Assembly (NCBI GenBank): GCA_029593915.1
Contig: CP046147.1
Location: 1,736,001-1,800,000 of the forward strand
Reading direction: 5' to 3'
DNA length: 64,000 bases
From: Candidatus Lucifugimonas marina
GTDB taxonomy: Bacteria; Chloroflexota; Dehalococcoidia; Lucifugimonadales; Lucifugimonadaceae
The notes beneath the pieces were generated by a model. That model saw only the letters and a program-made list of their open reading frames with translations, was not told the DNA's origin and did no database searches. Both the position numbers and the translations under genes were made by a program. Below, piece after piece: positions 53,166 through 62,733 of the stretch. Position 1 is the first letter of the stretch; every line of letters begins with the position of its first letter.

Positions 53166-53630
53166 ATGAAAGTGGCAATCGGTGCCGACCACGGCGGATA
53201 CGAGCTGAAAGCAGATCTAACCAAAGTTCTCGAGTCGCTCGGCCATGAAGTGCTTGATAAAGGCGCGCACCAGTACGACGCGGAAGACGATTTTCCGGAT
53301 TTCGCAGCACCCGTGGCAGCCGCAGTTCAGGCAGGTGAAGTCGACCGCGGAATCGTTCTTTGCGGTAGTGGAGTTGGTGCTGCAATAGCAGCCAACAAGT
53401 ACCCCGGCGTGCGAGCTGGACTTTGCCACGACACATATTCCGCTGGCCAAGGAGTCCGACACGACGATATGAACGTTCTATGTATGGGCGCTCGTGTCGT
53501 GGGAATCGCACTAGCCGAGGATCTGGTGAAATCGTTTATGGCTGCGAATCTCGAAGCCGACGAACCGCGATTCCAGCGTCGCCTCGATAAAGTAACTGCT
53601 ATCGAAAACGATCAAATCTCAAAAAGTTAG
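53166..53630 (+). CDS. rpiB: Ribose-5-phosphate isomerase B
   Basis: The enzyme interconverts ribose 5-phosphate and ribulose 5-phosphate. The 154-residue sequence begins MKVAIGADHGGYELKADLTKVLESLGHEVLDKG, with the active-site Cys in GIVLCGSGVGAAIAANKYPGVRAGLCHD and the HDDMNVLCMGARVVG segment. It is the first gene of a pentose-phosphate operon (tal and pgi follow). Confidence 0.96.
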   Translation: MKVAIGADHGGYELKADLTKVLESLGHEVLDKGAHQYDAEDDFPDFAAPVAAAVQAGEVDRGIVLCGSGVGAAIAANKYPGVRAGLCHDTYSAGQGVRHDDMNVLCMGARVVGIALAEDLVKSFMAANLEADEPRFQRRLDKVTAIENDQISKS

Positions 53631-53693
53631 CGCCCGATAGTCCTCAATAAATTAATTCGTAGCCGTACTCTCCGGCGTGCCTGCAGGAAATAA

Positions 53694-54794
53694 ATGAACA
53701 ACATTGAAAAGGCTCTCGAAAACGGTCAATCGATCTGGCTCGATTCGATAAGCCGAGACATGCTTCGATCTGGTGAGCTTCAAAAGTTCATCGACTCGGG
53801 TATCACCGGTGTCACGTCGAACCCGTCCATCTTCGACAAAGCTATCGGCGACAGCGATATTTACGACGAAGCGCTGAAGGAATATGCGAAAGACGGTGCA
53901 GATCGCCAGACGATCTTCGAACGACTCGCTGTTGACGACATTCGAGATGCTGCGGACGTCCTACGCCCCGTCTACGACAACTCCGGTCGCAAAGACGGTT
54001 ACGTAAGCATCGAGGTTTCACCAACACTGGCAAACGATACTGACGGCACGGTTACTGAAGCTCGTCGATTGTGGGAATCGATCGACCGCCCTAACGTGAT
54101 GATCAAAGTTCCTGGCACTCCAGCCGGTGTTCCAGCGATTAAGACGCTCATCTCAGAAGGCATCAATGTAAACGTCACACTGTTGTTCTCACTCGACGCA
54201 TACAAAGCGGCAGCAAACGCATATATCGAAGGTTTGAGTGAGTTTGCGAAGGCCGGACGCGGAATGACCTCCGGAATCGCTTCGGTGGCTTCCTTCTTCG
54301 TAAGCCGAGTCGACACATCGGTCGACAATGCGCTGCCTGACGGTCACGAACTGAAAGGCAAGATAGGTATAGCTAACGCCAAGCTCGCCTACGCAGCATT
54401 TGGCGAACTCTTTGACCGCAAGCTGGGCGGCGGAGGCAACTTCTTCCCGCTCCACTCGACCGGAGCGCAGGTTCAACGGCCGCTCTGGGCGTCGACCGGA
54501 GTGAAGAACCCTAACTACTCAGACACCATGTATGTCGATGGTCTGATGGGTCCCGACACTGTCGATACGATTCCTGAGGCAACGCTCGCCGCTTACAGCG
54601 ATCACGGTAACCCAGGTTCGGACCTAACAAGCGGTCTCGACGAAGCACAGGCCCAGATGAAGGCGCTGGCAGATGCGGGCGTATCGCTCGATTCGATTAC
54701 GGATGATCTGCTTGAAGCTGGTGTCGCAGCATTCGCAGATTCATATGAATCCTTGCTTGGTCGCATCGAAGAAAAGTTGAAAAAACTCAGCTAA
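53694..54794 (+). CDS. tal: Transaldolase
   Basis: A 366-residue transaldolase of the long (cyanobacterial/actinobacterial) type. It transfers dihydroxyacetone units between sugar phosphates. SIWLDSISRDMLRSGELQKFIDSGITGVTSNPSIFDKAI at the start, the Schiff-base Lys in NVMIKVPGTPAGVPAI near residue 138, and SLDAYKAAANAYIEGL are diagnostic. It precedes pgi by 22 bases. Confidence 0.96.
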   Translation: MNNIEKALENGQSIWLDSISRDMLRSGELQKFIDSGITGVTSNPSIFDKAIGDSDIYDEALKEYAKDGADRQTIFERLAVDDIRDAADVLRPVYDNSGRKDGYVSIEVSPTLANDTDGTVTEARRLWESIDRPNVMIKVPGTPAGVPAIKTLISEGINVNVTLLFSLDAYKAAANAYIEGLSEFAKAGRGMTSGIASVASFFVSRVDTSVDNALPDGHELKGKIGIANAKLAYAAFGELFDRKLGGGGNFFPLHSTGAQVQRPLWASTGVKNPNYSDTMYVDGLMGPDTVDTIPEATLAAYSDHGNPGSDLTSGLDEAQAQMKALADAGVSLDSITDDLLEAGVAAFADSYESLLGRIEEKLKKLS

Positions 54795-54816
54795 CTATCG
54801 GACCGAAGGGGAGCAG

Positions 54817-56436
54817 ATGGGAATCGACCAGAACGATGCCGTAGCTGAAGCACTACGACGTCTGGTGTCAGATTCATTCGCAACTCGATTGTGGCAGAGA
54901 GATGCGTCTCTCTGGCCAGAGCCATCACCCGGTGGTGACCCCGCATCTAATACTCTCGGCTGGCTTGATCTCCCTATGCGGTTGTCGATGTTGGGGCAGC
55001 AGTTCGCTGATCTGAATTCTCAGCTTGTCGCAGACGGCTTCACCGATGTCGTAGTACTTGGCATGGGCGGCAGCAGCATGACTCCGCTCGCGCTGAGCAA
55101 TCTTTTCGAAGACTCCATAGCGAACGGATCGTCGCGAATTCGGCTCCACGCGCTCGACACGGTCAACCCGACGACTGTTTCGAAAATCACCGAAAATCTC
55201 GATCTCAGCAAGACCTTGGTCTTCGTTTCCAGCAAGTCGGGCACGACAATCGAACCGCTCACTCTTGAGTCGCACTTCAGGGCAGCGATGGAATCATCGC
55301 CCTCCTCGTCGATGAATCGCAAAAATTTCGTAGCACTCACCGATCCTGACACACCACTTTCCGAACGAGCTCGAGCAGGCGAATTCGGTACATGGGTCGC
55401 AACACCCGAAGATGTCGGCGGAAGATTTTCTGCACTGTGTGCGTTCGGCATGATGCCAGCAGCGGCAACCGGTATAAACGTCCGATTGTTTGCTGAATCA
55501 GCGGCGCGGATGGCACAACGTTGCTCGGTGGATTCAGAAGAAAATCCCGGTCTGGCGCTTGGTGCTTTCATGGCGAGCAACGCATTGGACGGCCGAGACA
55601 AAGTCACTCTCATAACGAGTTCTGAATATTCAATGTTCGGAGCGTGGGTAGATCAACTCCTCGCCGAATCAACGGGAAAAAACGGAAAAGGACTTATCCC
55701 GGTCACGGGTGAACCAGTCCTCAAGCTCGATGATTTCGATTCAGATAGGCAGTTCATCGTCTTCAAGACCGGCGAAGACACGGACAGGCTGAGCCACGCA
55801 ATATTTGCGCTCAGATCATCCGATCATCCGGTGTTTGTCATTGAACCTCAAAGTGCCGATAAACACGAAATCGCCGGGGAATTCTTCAGGTGGCAAATCG
55901 CGACAGCGGCCGCTTCCTCACTCATGGATATTTATCCGTTCGACCAGCCAGATGTCGAATCGGCCAAAGTCAAATCGAGAGAGCTTCTCACTGATCTCAG
56001 AACAGCTATAGATTCTGTCGATCTGAATGAAGCGCTCGCTGAAACAACAATTCACAGAGCGCCGAAATACGTGGCAATCACCGCATTCCTCCCAGAGTCC
56101 GAAGAACTAACGGCAGCTTTCGCTGATCTCCGGAAGGCAATATCCCAGAAGACAGGAATGGCGACTACGTTCGGCTACGGTCCCCGATACCTACATTCAA
56201 CCGGTCAGCTCTATAAAGGCGGCCCGCAGAACGCAATTGTGTTGGGATTCGTATCAGGGATATACGATCATCTTGCCGTACCGGACGAGTCATACACATT
56301 TGGTCAGTTGACTGAAGCTCAAGCCGGTGGCGATTTCATGGTGATGGCGGAAGGTGGTCAGAAGGTTCTTCCAGTAAAACTGGGCGTCGACCCTGCTGCA
56401 GAACTTTCGACCGCTACGCAACAACTAATCGAATAG
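54817..56436 (+). CDS. pgi: Glucose-6-phosphate isomerase
   Basis: A 539-residue isomerase of the type found fused to transaldolase in cyanobacteria, here separate. VVLGMGGSSMTPLALSN, VFVSSKSGTTIEPLTLESHFR (phosphate binding), TWVATPEDVGGRFSALCAFGMMPAA and FGYGPRYLHSTGQLYKGGPQNAIVLGF (catalytic region) are visible. AAGGGGAG precedes the ATG. It lies between tal and an aldolase-like gene. Confidence 0.95.
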   Translation: MGIDQNDAVAEALRRLVSDSFATRLWQRDASLWPEPSPGGDPASNTLGWLDLPMRLSMLGQQFADLNSQLVADGFTDVVVLGMGGSSMTPLALSNLFEDSIANGSSRIRLHALDTVNPTTVSKITENLDLSKTLVFVSSKSGTTIEPLTLESHFRAAMESSPSSSMNRKNFVALTDPDTPLSERARAGEFGTWVATPEDVGGRFSALCAFGMMPAAATGINVRLFAESAARMAQRCSVDSEENPGLALGAFMASNALDGRDKVTLITSSEYSMFGAWVDQLLAESTGKNGKGLIPVTGEPVLKLDDFDSDRQFIVFKTGEDTDRLSHAIFALRSSDHPVFVIEPQSADKHEIAGEFFRWQIATAAASSLMDIYPFDQPDVESAKVKSRELLTDLRTAIDSVDLNEALAETTIHRAPKYVAITAFLPESEELTAAFADLRKAISQKTGMATTFGYGPRYLHSTGQLYKGGPQNAIVLGFVSGIYDHLAVPDESYTFGQLTEAQAGGDFMVMAEGGQKVLPVKLGVDPAAELSTATQQLIE

Positions 56437-56468
56437 AACGGCCCCCCCAAACAAGCGGAGACCTTCAA

Positions 56469-57371
56469 ATGGCTAGCTCGATATACAACTCAAATCTCCA
56501 CTACATCGTTGCACTCGATGATCGAGTTGATCTGTGTGCCGACGTACTCGCATCGTCAGGCGAGCCTACCGCCGCTGATCGGGAGCAAGCTGCCAAGCTA
56601 AAACGAATCGTCTTCGATGGCATGACCACCGCCGTAGAAAATGGCCTAGCTAAGTCGAGTATCGGCGTGTGGGCTGACAGTGACATCGGCGAATCGGTAT
56701 TGCTCCGTGCAAAAGCAATGTCGATGGCGACCGCCTCTTCGCCTGGAAATGGCACGAGTTCTCTCGGTCGATTGAATCTCGACTACACAGCGGTTCAACT
56801 CACTCTCAATCCTGATGGACCGACTGAAGCACGAAAAGAACTTCTTAAACGACTGAAGGTCGTCTCTGACAAAGCTCGGGAGGAGTCCACTCCTCTGATG
56901 ATCGAAATCGATTCTGTACCTACGGCAACGCAGATTCAGATGTACGGCGGATTCTCCGATGCTAGGTCGATGCTGATACTGATGGCTATCCAACAGCTTC
57001 AAGATGCCGGTGTAGATCCTGCAATCTGGTCGTTCGAGCCGGAAAACGATCCGACATTTGTTGAGACTATTGCTGCGCAGGCGCAACTCGATGACCGCGA
57101 GGTAAGCGTTTTTCTATCAATCGCTGGTGAGCTTTCTCCGATAGACGCAGAAAAATCACCAATAGAAAATGACCGAGCAACTGTCAAAATGGCCGCCACA
57201 ACGCCTGGTATAACCGGGGTCTTCATTGGCCCAAGAGCGTACTTTGGGCACCTGGTTCAGTTCAACGAAGGCAACATCAAACGTGATGAAGCTGTTGAAG
57301 TTATTGCGAATCATTTGAACGATATCGGTGGTATCTTCGAGAAGTCTTACACCCCAACTGAGGCTATATAA
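56469..57371 (+). CDS. DUF2090/IolC-like TIM-barrel protein, putative aldolase
   Basis: The 300-residue protein reads as a TIM barrel without strong motifs I can name with certainty: LHYIVALDDRVDL at the start, TPLMIEIDSVPT, MAIQQLQDAGVDPAIWSFEP, GVFIGPRAYFGHLVQFNEGNIKRDEAVEVIANHLNDI at the end. The last segment resembles DUF2090 / 2-deoxy-5-keto-gluconate-6-phosphate aldolase-like proteins. Its place between pgi and gnd suggests a sugar-phosphate reaction. The function is inferred from the neighbours. Confidence 0.6.
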   Translation: MASSIYNSNLHYIVALDDRVDLCADVLASSGEPTAADREQAAKLKRIVFDGMTTAVENGLAKSSIGVWADSDIGESVLLRAKAMSMATASSPGNGTSSLGRLNLDYTAVQLTLNPDGPTEARKELLKRLKVVSDKAREESTPLMIEIDSVPTATQIQMYGGFSDARSMLILMAIQQLQDAGVDPAIWSFEPENDPTFVETIAAQAQLDDREVSVFLSIAGELSPIDAEKSPIENDRATVKMAATTPGITGVFIGPRAYFGHLVQFNEGNIKRDEAVEVIANHLNDIGGIFEKSYTPTEAI

Positions 57372-57380
57372 ACTTCTCCG

Positions 57381-58136
57381 ATGCCCGATTCGTCCGCTTC
57401 CAACAGCCGTGTTCGCGCGTTCATTTTTGACCTCGATGGAACCCTCGTCGAAACCGAACGCCTCAAAGCAAAATCGTATGCAACCGTAGTGGGTCGACTC
57501 ACCGGAGCCAACTCGCCCGACCGACGCGCCATCGAGCTGTACGAACGAATTGTTGGTTCGACCGACGAGATGGTCTGCCGACAAATGATCGATGAGTTTG
57601 GGATAGCCGATTCGCTCGAAGAAGTGGAAGGCGAACTCTGGAAACATCTTCACCAGATTCGTATGGATGAGTACAGGGTCACAGATGGCGCACCTAATCA
57701 GCTTCTCGGCAGGGTGTACCAGCACAACATCGATCTATTGCGCAATCAAAAAGCCAATGGACGAACAGTTTCGGTTGCCACTTCATCGTTCAGCGATGAG
57801 GCAAAACGCGTGCTTGAGGTTCTGGGTGTGCGAGTGCTGCTCGATGACATCGTCGGCCGTGAATCTGTAACAAATCCGAAGCCTGATCCTGAAATTTATC
57901 TGCTGGCTATGGAACGTCTCGGGCTCGAGCCTGAACAAGTTGTGATCGTTGAAGATTCACCAATCGGAACCAAAGCAGCGATGGCATCGGGTGCTTCGTG
58001 GATTTGCGTGAGCACTCCATTTTCTTATCAAGCAATTGAAGCAAGTTCATGGCTCGATCCGATGTGGGTAGTGCACGATCCAGCTAAACTCACTGAAACA
58101 GTAAATCGAAGAATTGAATCGATAGATCAGAGCTAA
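57381..58136 (+). CDS. HAD-superfamily phosphatase/phosphomutase (beta-phosphoglucomutase-like)
   Basis: A 251-residue HAD protein. The catalytic motif I FIFDLDGTLVETERLKAKSYA, motif II VSVATSSFSDEAKRVLE, motif III NPKPDPEIYLLAMERL and motif IV VIVEDSPIGTKAAMASGA are all present, with a helical type-I cap. It starts ten bases after the previous gene. A sugar-phosphate phosphatase or mutase is likely; the exact substrate is not known. Confidence 0.9.
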   Translation: MPDSSASNSRVRAFIFDLDGTLVETERLKAKSYATVVGRLTGANSPDRRAIELYERIVGSTDEMVCRQMIDEFGIADSLEEVEGELWKHLHQIRMDEYRVTDGAPNQLLGRVYQHNIDLLRNQKANGRTVSVATSSFSDEAKRVLEVLGVRVLLDDIVGRESVTNPKPDPEIYLLAMERLGLEPEQVVIVEDSPIGTKAAMASGASWICVSTPFSYQAIEASSWLDPMWVVHDPAKLTETVNRRIESIDQS

Positions 58137-58212
58137 CTGCCCGACCCATGAATCCATGGGCAAATTAGACGCAGCGATAGCCGTTACTGATCTACGAAAC
58201 TGGAGCATTTGA

Positions 58213-59124
58213 ATGAAACTCGGGATGGTTGGTCTGGGTCGCATGGGCGGCAACATGACGGAACGACTTCTGAACGATGGACACGAAGTAGTCGCCTTTG
58301 ATCCCGATTCAACGGCGGTCGCCTCTCTCGCCGACAAGGGCGCTTCATCAGCGACTTCACCCGCTGATGTCGTCAGCCAACTTGAGGCCCCTCGAACCGT
58401 GTGGGTTATGGTTCCCGCCGGCGATATTACCGAGAGCACAGTGAACGAGCTTGTAGAACTGCTCGACGAAGGCGACACGCTGATCGACGGTGGAAATTCG
58501 AACTACAAGGAATCTCAGCGTCGAGCAGAACATGCTGCTTTGAGCGGCGTCGATTTCCTCGACTCTGGTACGAGCGGCGGTGTTTGGGGACTTGCAAACG
58601 GCTACTGTCTGACAGTTGGTGGGAACCGATCAGCTTACGACCGAAACCGTCCTATCTTCAAAACACTCGCACCAGACGATTCTGATGGCAATCTATACGT
58701 CGGACCAAGTGGTTCAGGGCACTACGTAAAGATGATCCACAACGGCATCGAATACGGCATGATGCAGGCATATGCCGAGGGCTTCGAGCTTCTCGCCGCG
58801 AAAGAAGATTTCAATCTCGACCTGGGAGCTATCGCCGAAAACTGGACTCGCGGAAGTGTGATTCGATCTTGGCTGCTCGATCTCACAGTCGACGAACTGG
58901 AGAAAGACCCCAGACTCGACGAACTAAGCTCATATGTAGAAGATTCAGGCGAGGGACGCTGGACGGTGGACGCATCGGTAGAACTTGCCGTACCAGCCCC
59001 AGTAATCACCGCCGCACTTCAGATGCGATTCAGGTCGAGGCAAGGTGACCCGCTTGGTGGCAAGATGCTGGCAGCCATGCGCAACGGCTTCGGCGGTCAC
59101 GCTGTAAAGAAAGCTTCCGACTAG
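58213..59124 (+). CDS. gnd: 6-phosphogluconate dehydrogenase (decarboxylating), short type
   Basis: The 303-residue enzyme makes ribulose 5-phosphate, CO2 and NAD(P)H from 6-phosphogluconate. Rossmann motif LGMVGLGRMGGNMTERL at the start; GGNSNYKESQRRAEH, FLDSGTSGGVWGLANGYCLTVGG and the catalytic Lys in SGHYVKMIHNGIEYGMMQAYAEGF follow. Glucose-6-phosphate dehydrogenase, the usual partner, is not in the window, but the gluconokinase-like gene at 59402 could supply the substrate. Confidence 0.95.
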   Translation: MKLGMVGLGRMGGNMTERLLNDGHEVVAFDPDSTAVASLADKGASSATSPADVVSQLEAPRTVWVMVPAGDITESTVNELVELLDEGDTLIDGGNSNYKESQRRAEHAALSGVDFLDSGTSGGVWGLANGYCLTVGGNRSAYDRNRPIFKTLAPDDSDGNLYVGPSGSGHYVKMIHNGIEYGMMQAYAEGFELLAAKEDFNLDLGAIAENWTRGSVIRSWLLDLTVDELEKDPRLDELSSYVEDSGEGRWTVDASVELAVPAPVITAALQMRFRSRQGDPLGGKMLAAMRNGFGGHAVKKASD

Positions 59125-59136
59125 ACGAGACTGACA

Positions 59137-59379
59137 ATGACTAACAGCGAATACCCGTCACCGCCCCACTATCCGTTCATCAATACCCAGATGATGACGG
59201 CACGCGAACTCCGAGAGATGCTCGAAGATCTCTGGGAGTGGGTTCACGAAGCAGAGATGGCTCATGAAGATATCGCGCCAAGCGACGAACTGATTCAAGA
59301 GGTTCGGCACCAAATGGCAGTGATTATCGAAGAACGTGTTGAACGTCATTCCGACGAACCGGGCCGAAGCGCCGAGTAA
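59137..59379 (+). CDS. Hypothetical small acidic protein
   Basis: An 80-residue protein starting 12 bases after gnd. It is mostly helical and acidic (MTARELREMLEDLWEWVHEAEMAHEDIAPSDELIQEVRHQMAVIIEERVERH), with no recognisable family. The close spacing and codon usage support it as a real gene at the end of the pentose-phosphate operon. Confidence 0.65.
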   Translation: MTNSEYPSPPHYPFINTQMMTARELREMLEDLWEWVHEAEMAHEDIAPSDELIQEVRHQMAVIIEERVERHSDEPGRSAE

Positions 59380-59401
59380 CGATTTCACTTAGACCCAAGC
59401 T

Positions 59402-60898
59402 TTACCCGAGCAGGTGTGAGTACAGTTCGCTTTGGCGTTCTCTGGCAGTAGCGTAAATATCGGCTCGATCATGGTTAGGTTCGTAGGTCTCGGCGATGTG
59501 CGCCTTGTGCGAATCAAGAGAATCCCAAACGCCCAACGCATTCAGCGCCAGAATAGCTGTACCTCGGCTGGTGTCTTGCTCCTCGGCTGAAACGCCGACA
59601 GGCACTCCCAGAACGTCAGACATCGTCTGCAGCCACCAGGGGGAGTTCTGTATCGCTCCACCGCTTGCGATCATCTGATAGCCAGATTTCACACCGGGGA
59701 GTAGCAGATCAGCGACCATGGCGAATCGATACGCAACCGATTCGAGCATTGCCTGAAGAATTTCTATAGGCGTTGTCGAGATTTTTATACCCTCGAGAAC
59801 ACCAGTTGCAGCAGTCGACCAGCCGGTTGCTCTTTCGCCAGCGATAAATGGAAGAACGTGAATTCCATGTGCAGCAGGTGCCGTTTTCTGTAGTTCAGAA
59901 TTCAGATCCTCGATCGCAGGTAGCTTCAGATTTTCTAGCGCCCATTGAACGACGTTGCCGCCTTCCGAGAACGAACCACCAAGTAGCGTTCGTTCGCTAC
60001 CTAGCCGATACGCCCAAAGCCCGGTCGGTACATCTGGCGCAGGCCCTTCGCTTAGAACTCGCATCGCCCCGGTTGTGCCAACCGTCAGAGCCACCTTTGT
60101 GCCATCGACACAACCTGTGCCGACGTTCACAGCAGCTCCATCTCCGACAGCGAGCATGAACGGTAGTTCGGCAAGTGCTGGCCACCGCTTGGCAAATTCA
60201 GGCGCAAGACCAGATTCGGCATCGCTCCAGGGCGCTAGTTCAGGGAGATTGCTTCGGTCGATGCCAAGCCTGCCCAGCAGACCGTGATCCCATTCGAGTT
60301 CGTGCCGGTTCAGCAAGCCGCTCCACGACGATACGCAGTAGCTAGCTTTGACATCACGACGACCAAACCATTTCGTGAATATGTAGGTCGAGACATCGAC
60401 GTAACGATCCACGCGTTCAGCAAGTTCAGGCTGCGTTCTACGCATCCACCTGATTCGTCCCGGCAGGTACGAGGTGTGTTGCATCACGCCAGTTCGGTCG
60501 TAAATGATCGGAACGTTTAGCTCTTCTTTGAGCCGATCAACGTCTTCGCCCGAACGAGTGTCAGCATAGGTGTAGACGGGAGTTATGGCATTGCCTGATG
60601 AATCGACTCCAAGAACCGTGCTCGACATGCAATCGAATCCAACGCCAATTACCTCGCCCGCCAGTGCACCGGCTTTCTCAAGCACGGAATCAATGGCTTG
60701 TTCGGTCGCGATTCGGATATCGTCTGCGGATTCTTCCGACGTCCCATCCGATGCGACTATTTGGGTATGGGCAATCGTCGCCTCAATGCCAACTACGCTC
60801 CGGGCGAGCGCGTCGAACAAGCCCGCCTTCACTGACGAGCTTCCGATATCGACTGCCAGTACGTACGGTGACTCGTAGTCGGTCAAAACCCCACTCAT
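59402..60898 (-). CDS. FGGY-family sugar kinase, gluconokinase-like
   Basis: A 498-residue ATP-dependent sugar kinase. YVLAVDIGSSSVKAGLFDA is the N-terminal phosphate motif, GVGFDCMSSTVLGVD follows, then the VALTVGTTGAMRV ATPase motif and SGGAIQNSPWWLQTMSDVLGVPV of the FGGY signature region. Similarity is to gluconokinase and xylulokinase; the adjacent convergent gnd makes gluconate the best guess. It is transcribed with or after the enolase-superfamily gene at 60933. Confidence 0.88.
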   Translation of the reverse strand: MSGVLTDYESPYVLAVDIGSSSVKAGLFDALARSVVGIEATIAHTQIVASDGTSEESADDIRIATEQAIDSVLEKAGALAGEVIGVGFDCMSSTVLGVDSSGNAITPVYTYADTRSGEDVDRLKEELNVPIIYDRTGVMQHTSYLPGRIRWMRRTQPELAERVDRYVDVSTYIFTKWFGRRDVKASYCVSSWSGLLNRHELEWDHGLLGRLGIDRSNLPELAPWSDAESGLAPEFAKRWPALAELPFMLAVGDGAAVNVGTGCVDGTKVALTVGTTGAMRVLSEGPAPDVPTGLWAYRLGSERTLLGGSFSEGGNVVQWALENLKLPAIEDLNSELQKTAPAAHGIHVLPFIAGERATGWSTAATGVLEGIKISTTPIEILQAMLESVAYRFAMVADLLLPGVKSGYQMIASGGAIQNSPWWLQTMSDVLGVPVGVSAEEQDTSRGTAILALNALGVWDSLDSHKAHIAETYEPNHDRADIYATARERQSELYSHLLG

Positions 60899-60932
60899 TT
60901 CGTCATCCGCCAGTAGTTCGACTAATTAGCAA

Positions 60933-62093
60933 CTAAGAAACGACGTATTTCTCAACCAACGATTGGTCGATCTCTATTCCGAGGCCAGGTTTGTCGGTCA
61001 CTTCGAAATACCCATTGCTCGGTTCGTAGTTCTCAGCCGTAATAGCGTTTTTGAACGAATTAGCGTGATGGCTGTGTTCCATGATCATGAAGTTCGAACA
61101 CGAAGCCGAATACTCAACTGTCGACGCCACTGAAAGAATCCCGCCGCCGCCAACGTGTGGTGCAACCGGGATGCTGTAGGTATCGGCGATTGTGCCAATT
61201 CGGTGACCTTCAGTGATGCCGGTTCGAGCGATGTCGTGCATGACGATGTCGTAAGCACGGCGTTCGAACGCTTCACGCATTTCGTATCGGGTTCGACTCC
61301 ACTCGCCAATAGCAACTGCCATATCGAGAGATTCGGCAAGCGCAACAGCCCCCGGAATATCATCAGGAACAAGCGGTGATTCAAGCCAGGTGAAATCGAG
61401 CTTTTCTAGTTCACGCCCTAGTTTTGTTGCACTTGTAACTGACTGCCGCATGTGTACGTCGCACATCAGCATGATTTTCGGACCAACTCGTTTTCGAACG
61501 GCTCTGGCGATCTCCGCGACACCTTCAGCATCGAGCAATAGGTGAAGCTTGAGCGCCTGGTAGCCATAACCAACATGCTCTTCAGCGGTATCGGCTACTT
61601 TTTCCGGGTCGGTTCCACCCATGCCCGCATACAGCTTGACCTTGTCGCGGTAACGCCCGCCAGCGAGCTTGTGAACAGGCATGCCCGTTGCCTTACCCAC
61701 AATGTCCCACAGTGCGATGTCTGTGCCGCCAATGGCATCGATGTAGAAGCCTGTTGGGTGACCTCGTTCTCGCATGGCGCCGAAATTACGAGTCCAAATT
61801 GCTTCGATGTCAAAGGGATCCCGCCCCATGATCAACGGCCGAACCAGATCTTCGATGATCACCTGCGTTGTTCTAGGTGAAACTGGCGATTGCGCCTCGC
61901 CCCAACCGACAATCCCAGTGTCGGTCTCTATCTTGATTACCGTGGTTTCGTGATGCTTCGAGTAGATCGAGGTGAATGCTTGCTCATCCACAAAGTAGTC
62001 GCCGAAATCGATTACGGCTGGACGATCTTTGCCTTCCGATTCATCTCCGTGAGGTATTCGAACTGGAAAGGCTGTTATTTCTTTAATCTTCAA
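60933..62093 (-). CDS. Enolase-superfamily dehydratase (gluconate/galactonate/mannonate-type)
   Basis: A 386-residue member of the mandelate racemase/muconate lactonizing group. Base Lys in YQALKLHLLLDAEG (KxH), metal ligands in LMCDVHMRQS (Asp), WLESPLVPDD (Glu) and AIGEWSRTRYE (Glu), and His in VAPHVGGGG are visible. The DVHxR and KxH patterns fit aldonate dehydratases (producing 2-keto-3-deoxy aldonates) rather than the KxK racemases. It lies 34 bases upstream of the kinase gene. Confidence 0.86.
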   Translation of the reverse strand: MKIKEITAFPVRIPHGDESEGKDRPAVIDFGDYFVDEQAFTSIYSKHHETTVIKIETDTGIVGWGEAQSPVSPRTTQVIIEDLVRPLIMGRDPFDIEAIWTRNFGAMRERGHPTGFYIDAIGGTDIALWDIVGKATGMPVHKLAGGRYRDKVKLYAGMGGTDPEKVADTAEEHVGYGYQALKLHLLLDAEGVAEIARAVRKRVGPKIMLMCDVHMRQSVTSATKLGRELEKLDFTWLESPLVPDDIPGAVALAESLDMAVAIGEWSRTRYEMREAFERRAYDIVMHDIARTGITEGHRIGTIADTYSIPVAPHVGGGGILSVASTVEYSASCSNFMIMEHSHHANSFKNAITAENYEPSNGYFEVTDKPGLGIEIDQSLVEKYVVS

Positions 62094-62143
62094 AGCTACC
62101 GAGCATCTTTCAAACTATTTTTCTAAACTGACACAGAGTTGAT

Positions 62144-62467
62144 TTAGTCTTCTTGCATCTTCGCAGGAATCATCTTCTCGAAGAATTCGATTCGGCTGCT
62201 GATTACGTGCTCTCGAGTCTTTGCACCAATTGCCATAGCTTCAGGAGCCAATGTCAGGCCTTCACGGTACGGAGAATCGATGGTGTCGTCTTCCCACTGC
62301 ATGTAAACCCTATTGTTTTCGCCGGGTACCGTTCCACCGTTGAAGTAGACAGTCACTTTTCCACGTTGCCCCGCATCTGAATATGCATCACCCTGCTGCT
62401 GGAGAAGGGTTGCCACTTTTCGAGCCATTCCGGGCTTCACGTCATACACGCGTCGAATTACATACAT
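62144..62467 (-). CDS. Small dimeric alpha/beta-barrel (NIPSNAP/ABM-like) protein
   Basis: A 107-residue protein: MYVIRRVYDVKPGMARKVATLLQQQGDAYSDAGQRGKVTVYFNGGTVPG and NRVYMQWEDD have the ferredoxin-like strand-helix layout of NIPSNAP and antibiotic-biosynthesis-monooxygenase domains. Such proteins bind or isomerise small acids or act as domain partners. It is 50 bases upstream of the enolase-superfamily gene and probably co-transcribed. Confidence 0.65.
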   Translation of the reverse strand: MYVIRRVYDVKPGMARKVATLLQQQGDAYSDAGQRGKVTVYFNGGTVPGENNRVYMQWEDDTIDSPYREGLTLAPEAMAIGAKTREHVISSRIEFFEKMIPAKMQED

Positions 62468-62733
62468 GATTAGCTCCTAAGCTTCTCAATGTTCCCAAGC
62501 AGTTAAAAACGCAATAAAGCTGGGATATTTTTCTACAAATACTGTTTGGTCTTTTTGGAGTCAAAAATAACCGAACGTGCACAAAGTACACCCTGAACTA
62601 GCACTCAGTAAATGCTCGCACACCAGTTTCATTGTATTTTCACATCGTCTCAACGAATTTCAGAGATATCATGAACAAGTTGTCGCCAAACTAATTCAGA
62701 ACAGGTGCGAAGCTTGTTCGACTGGAGCAGTGA

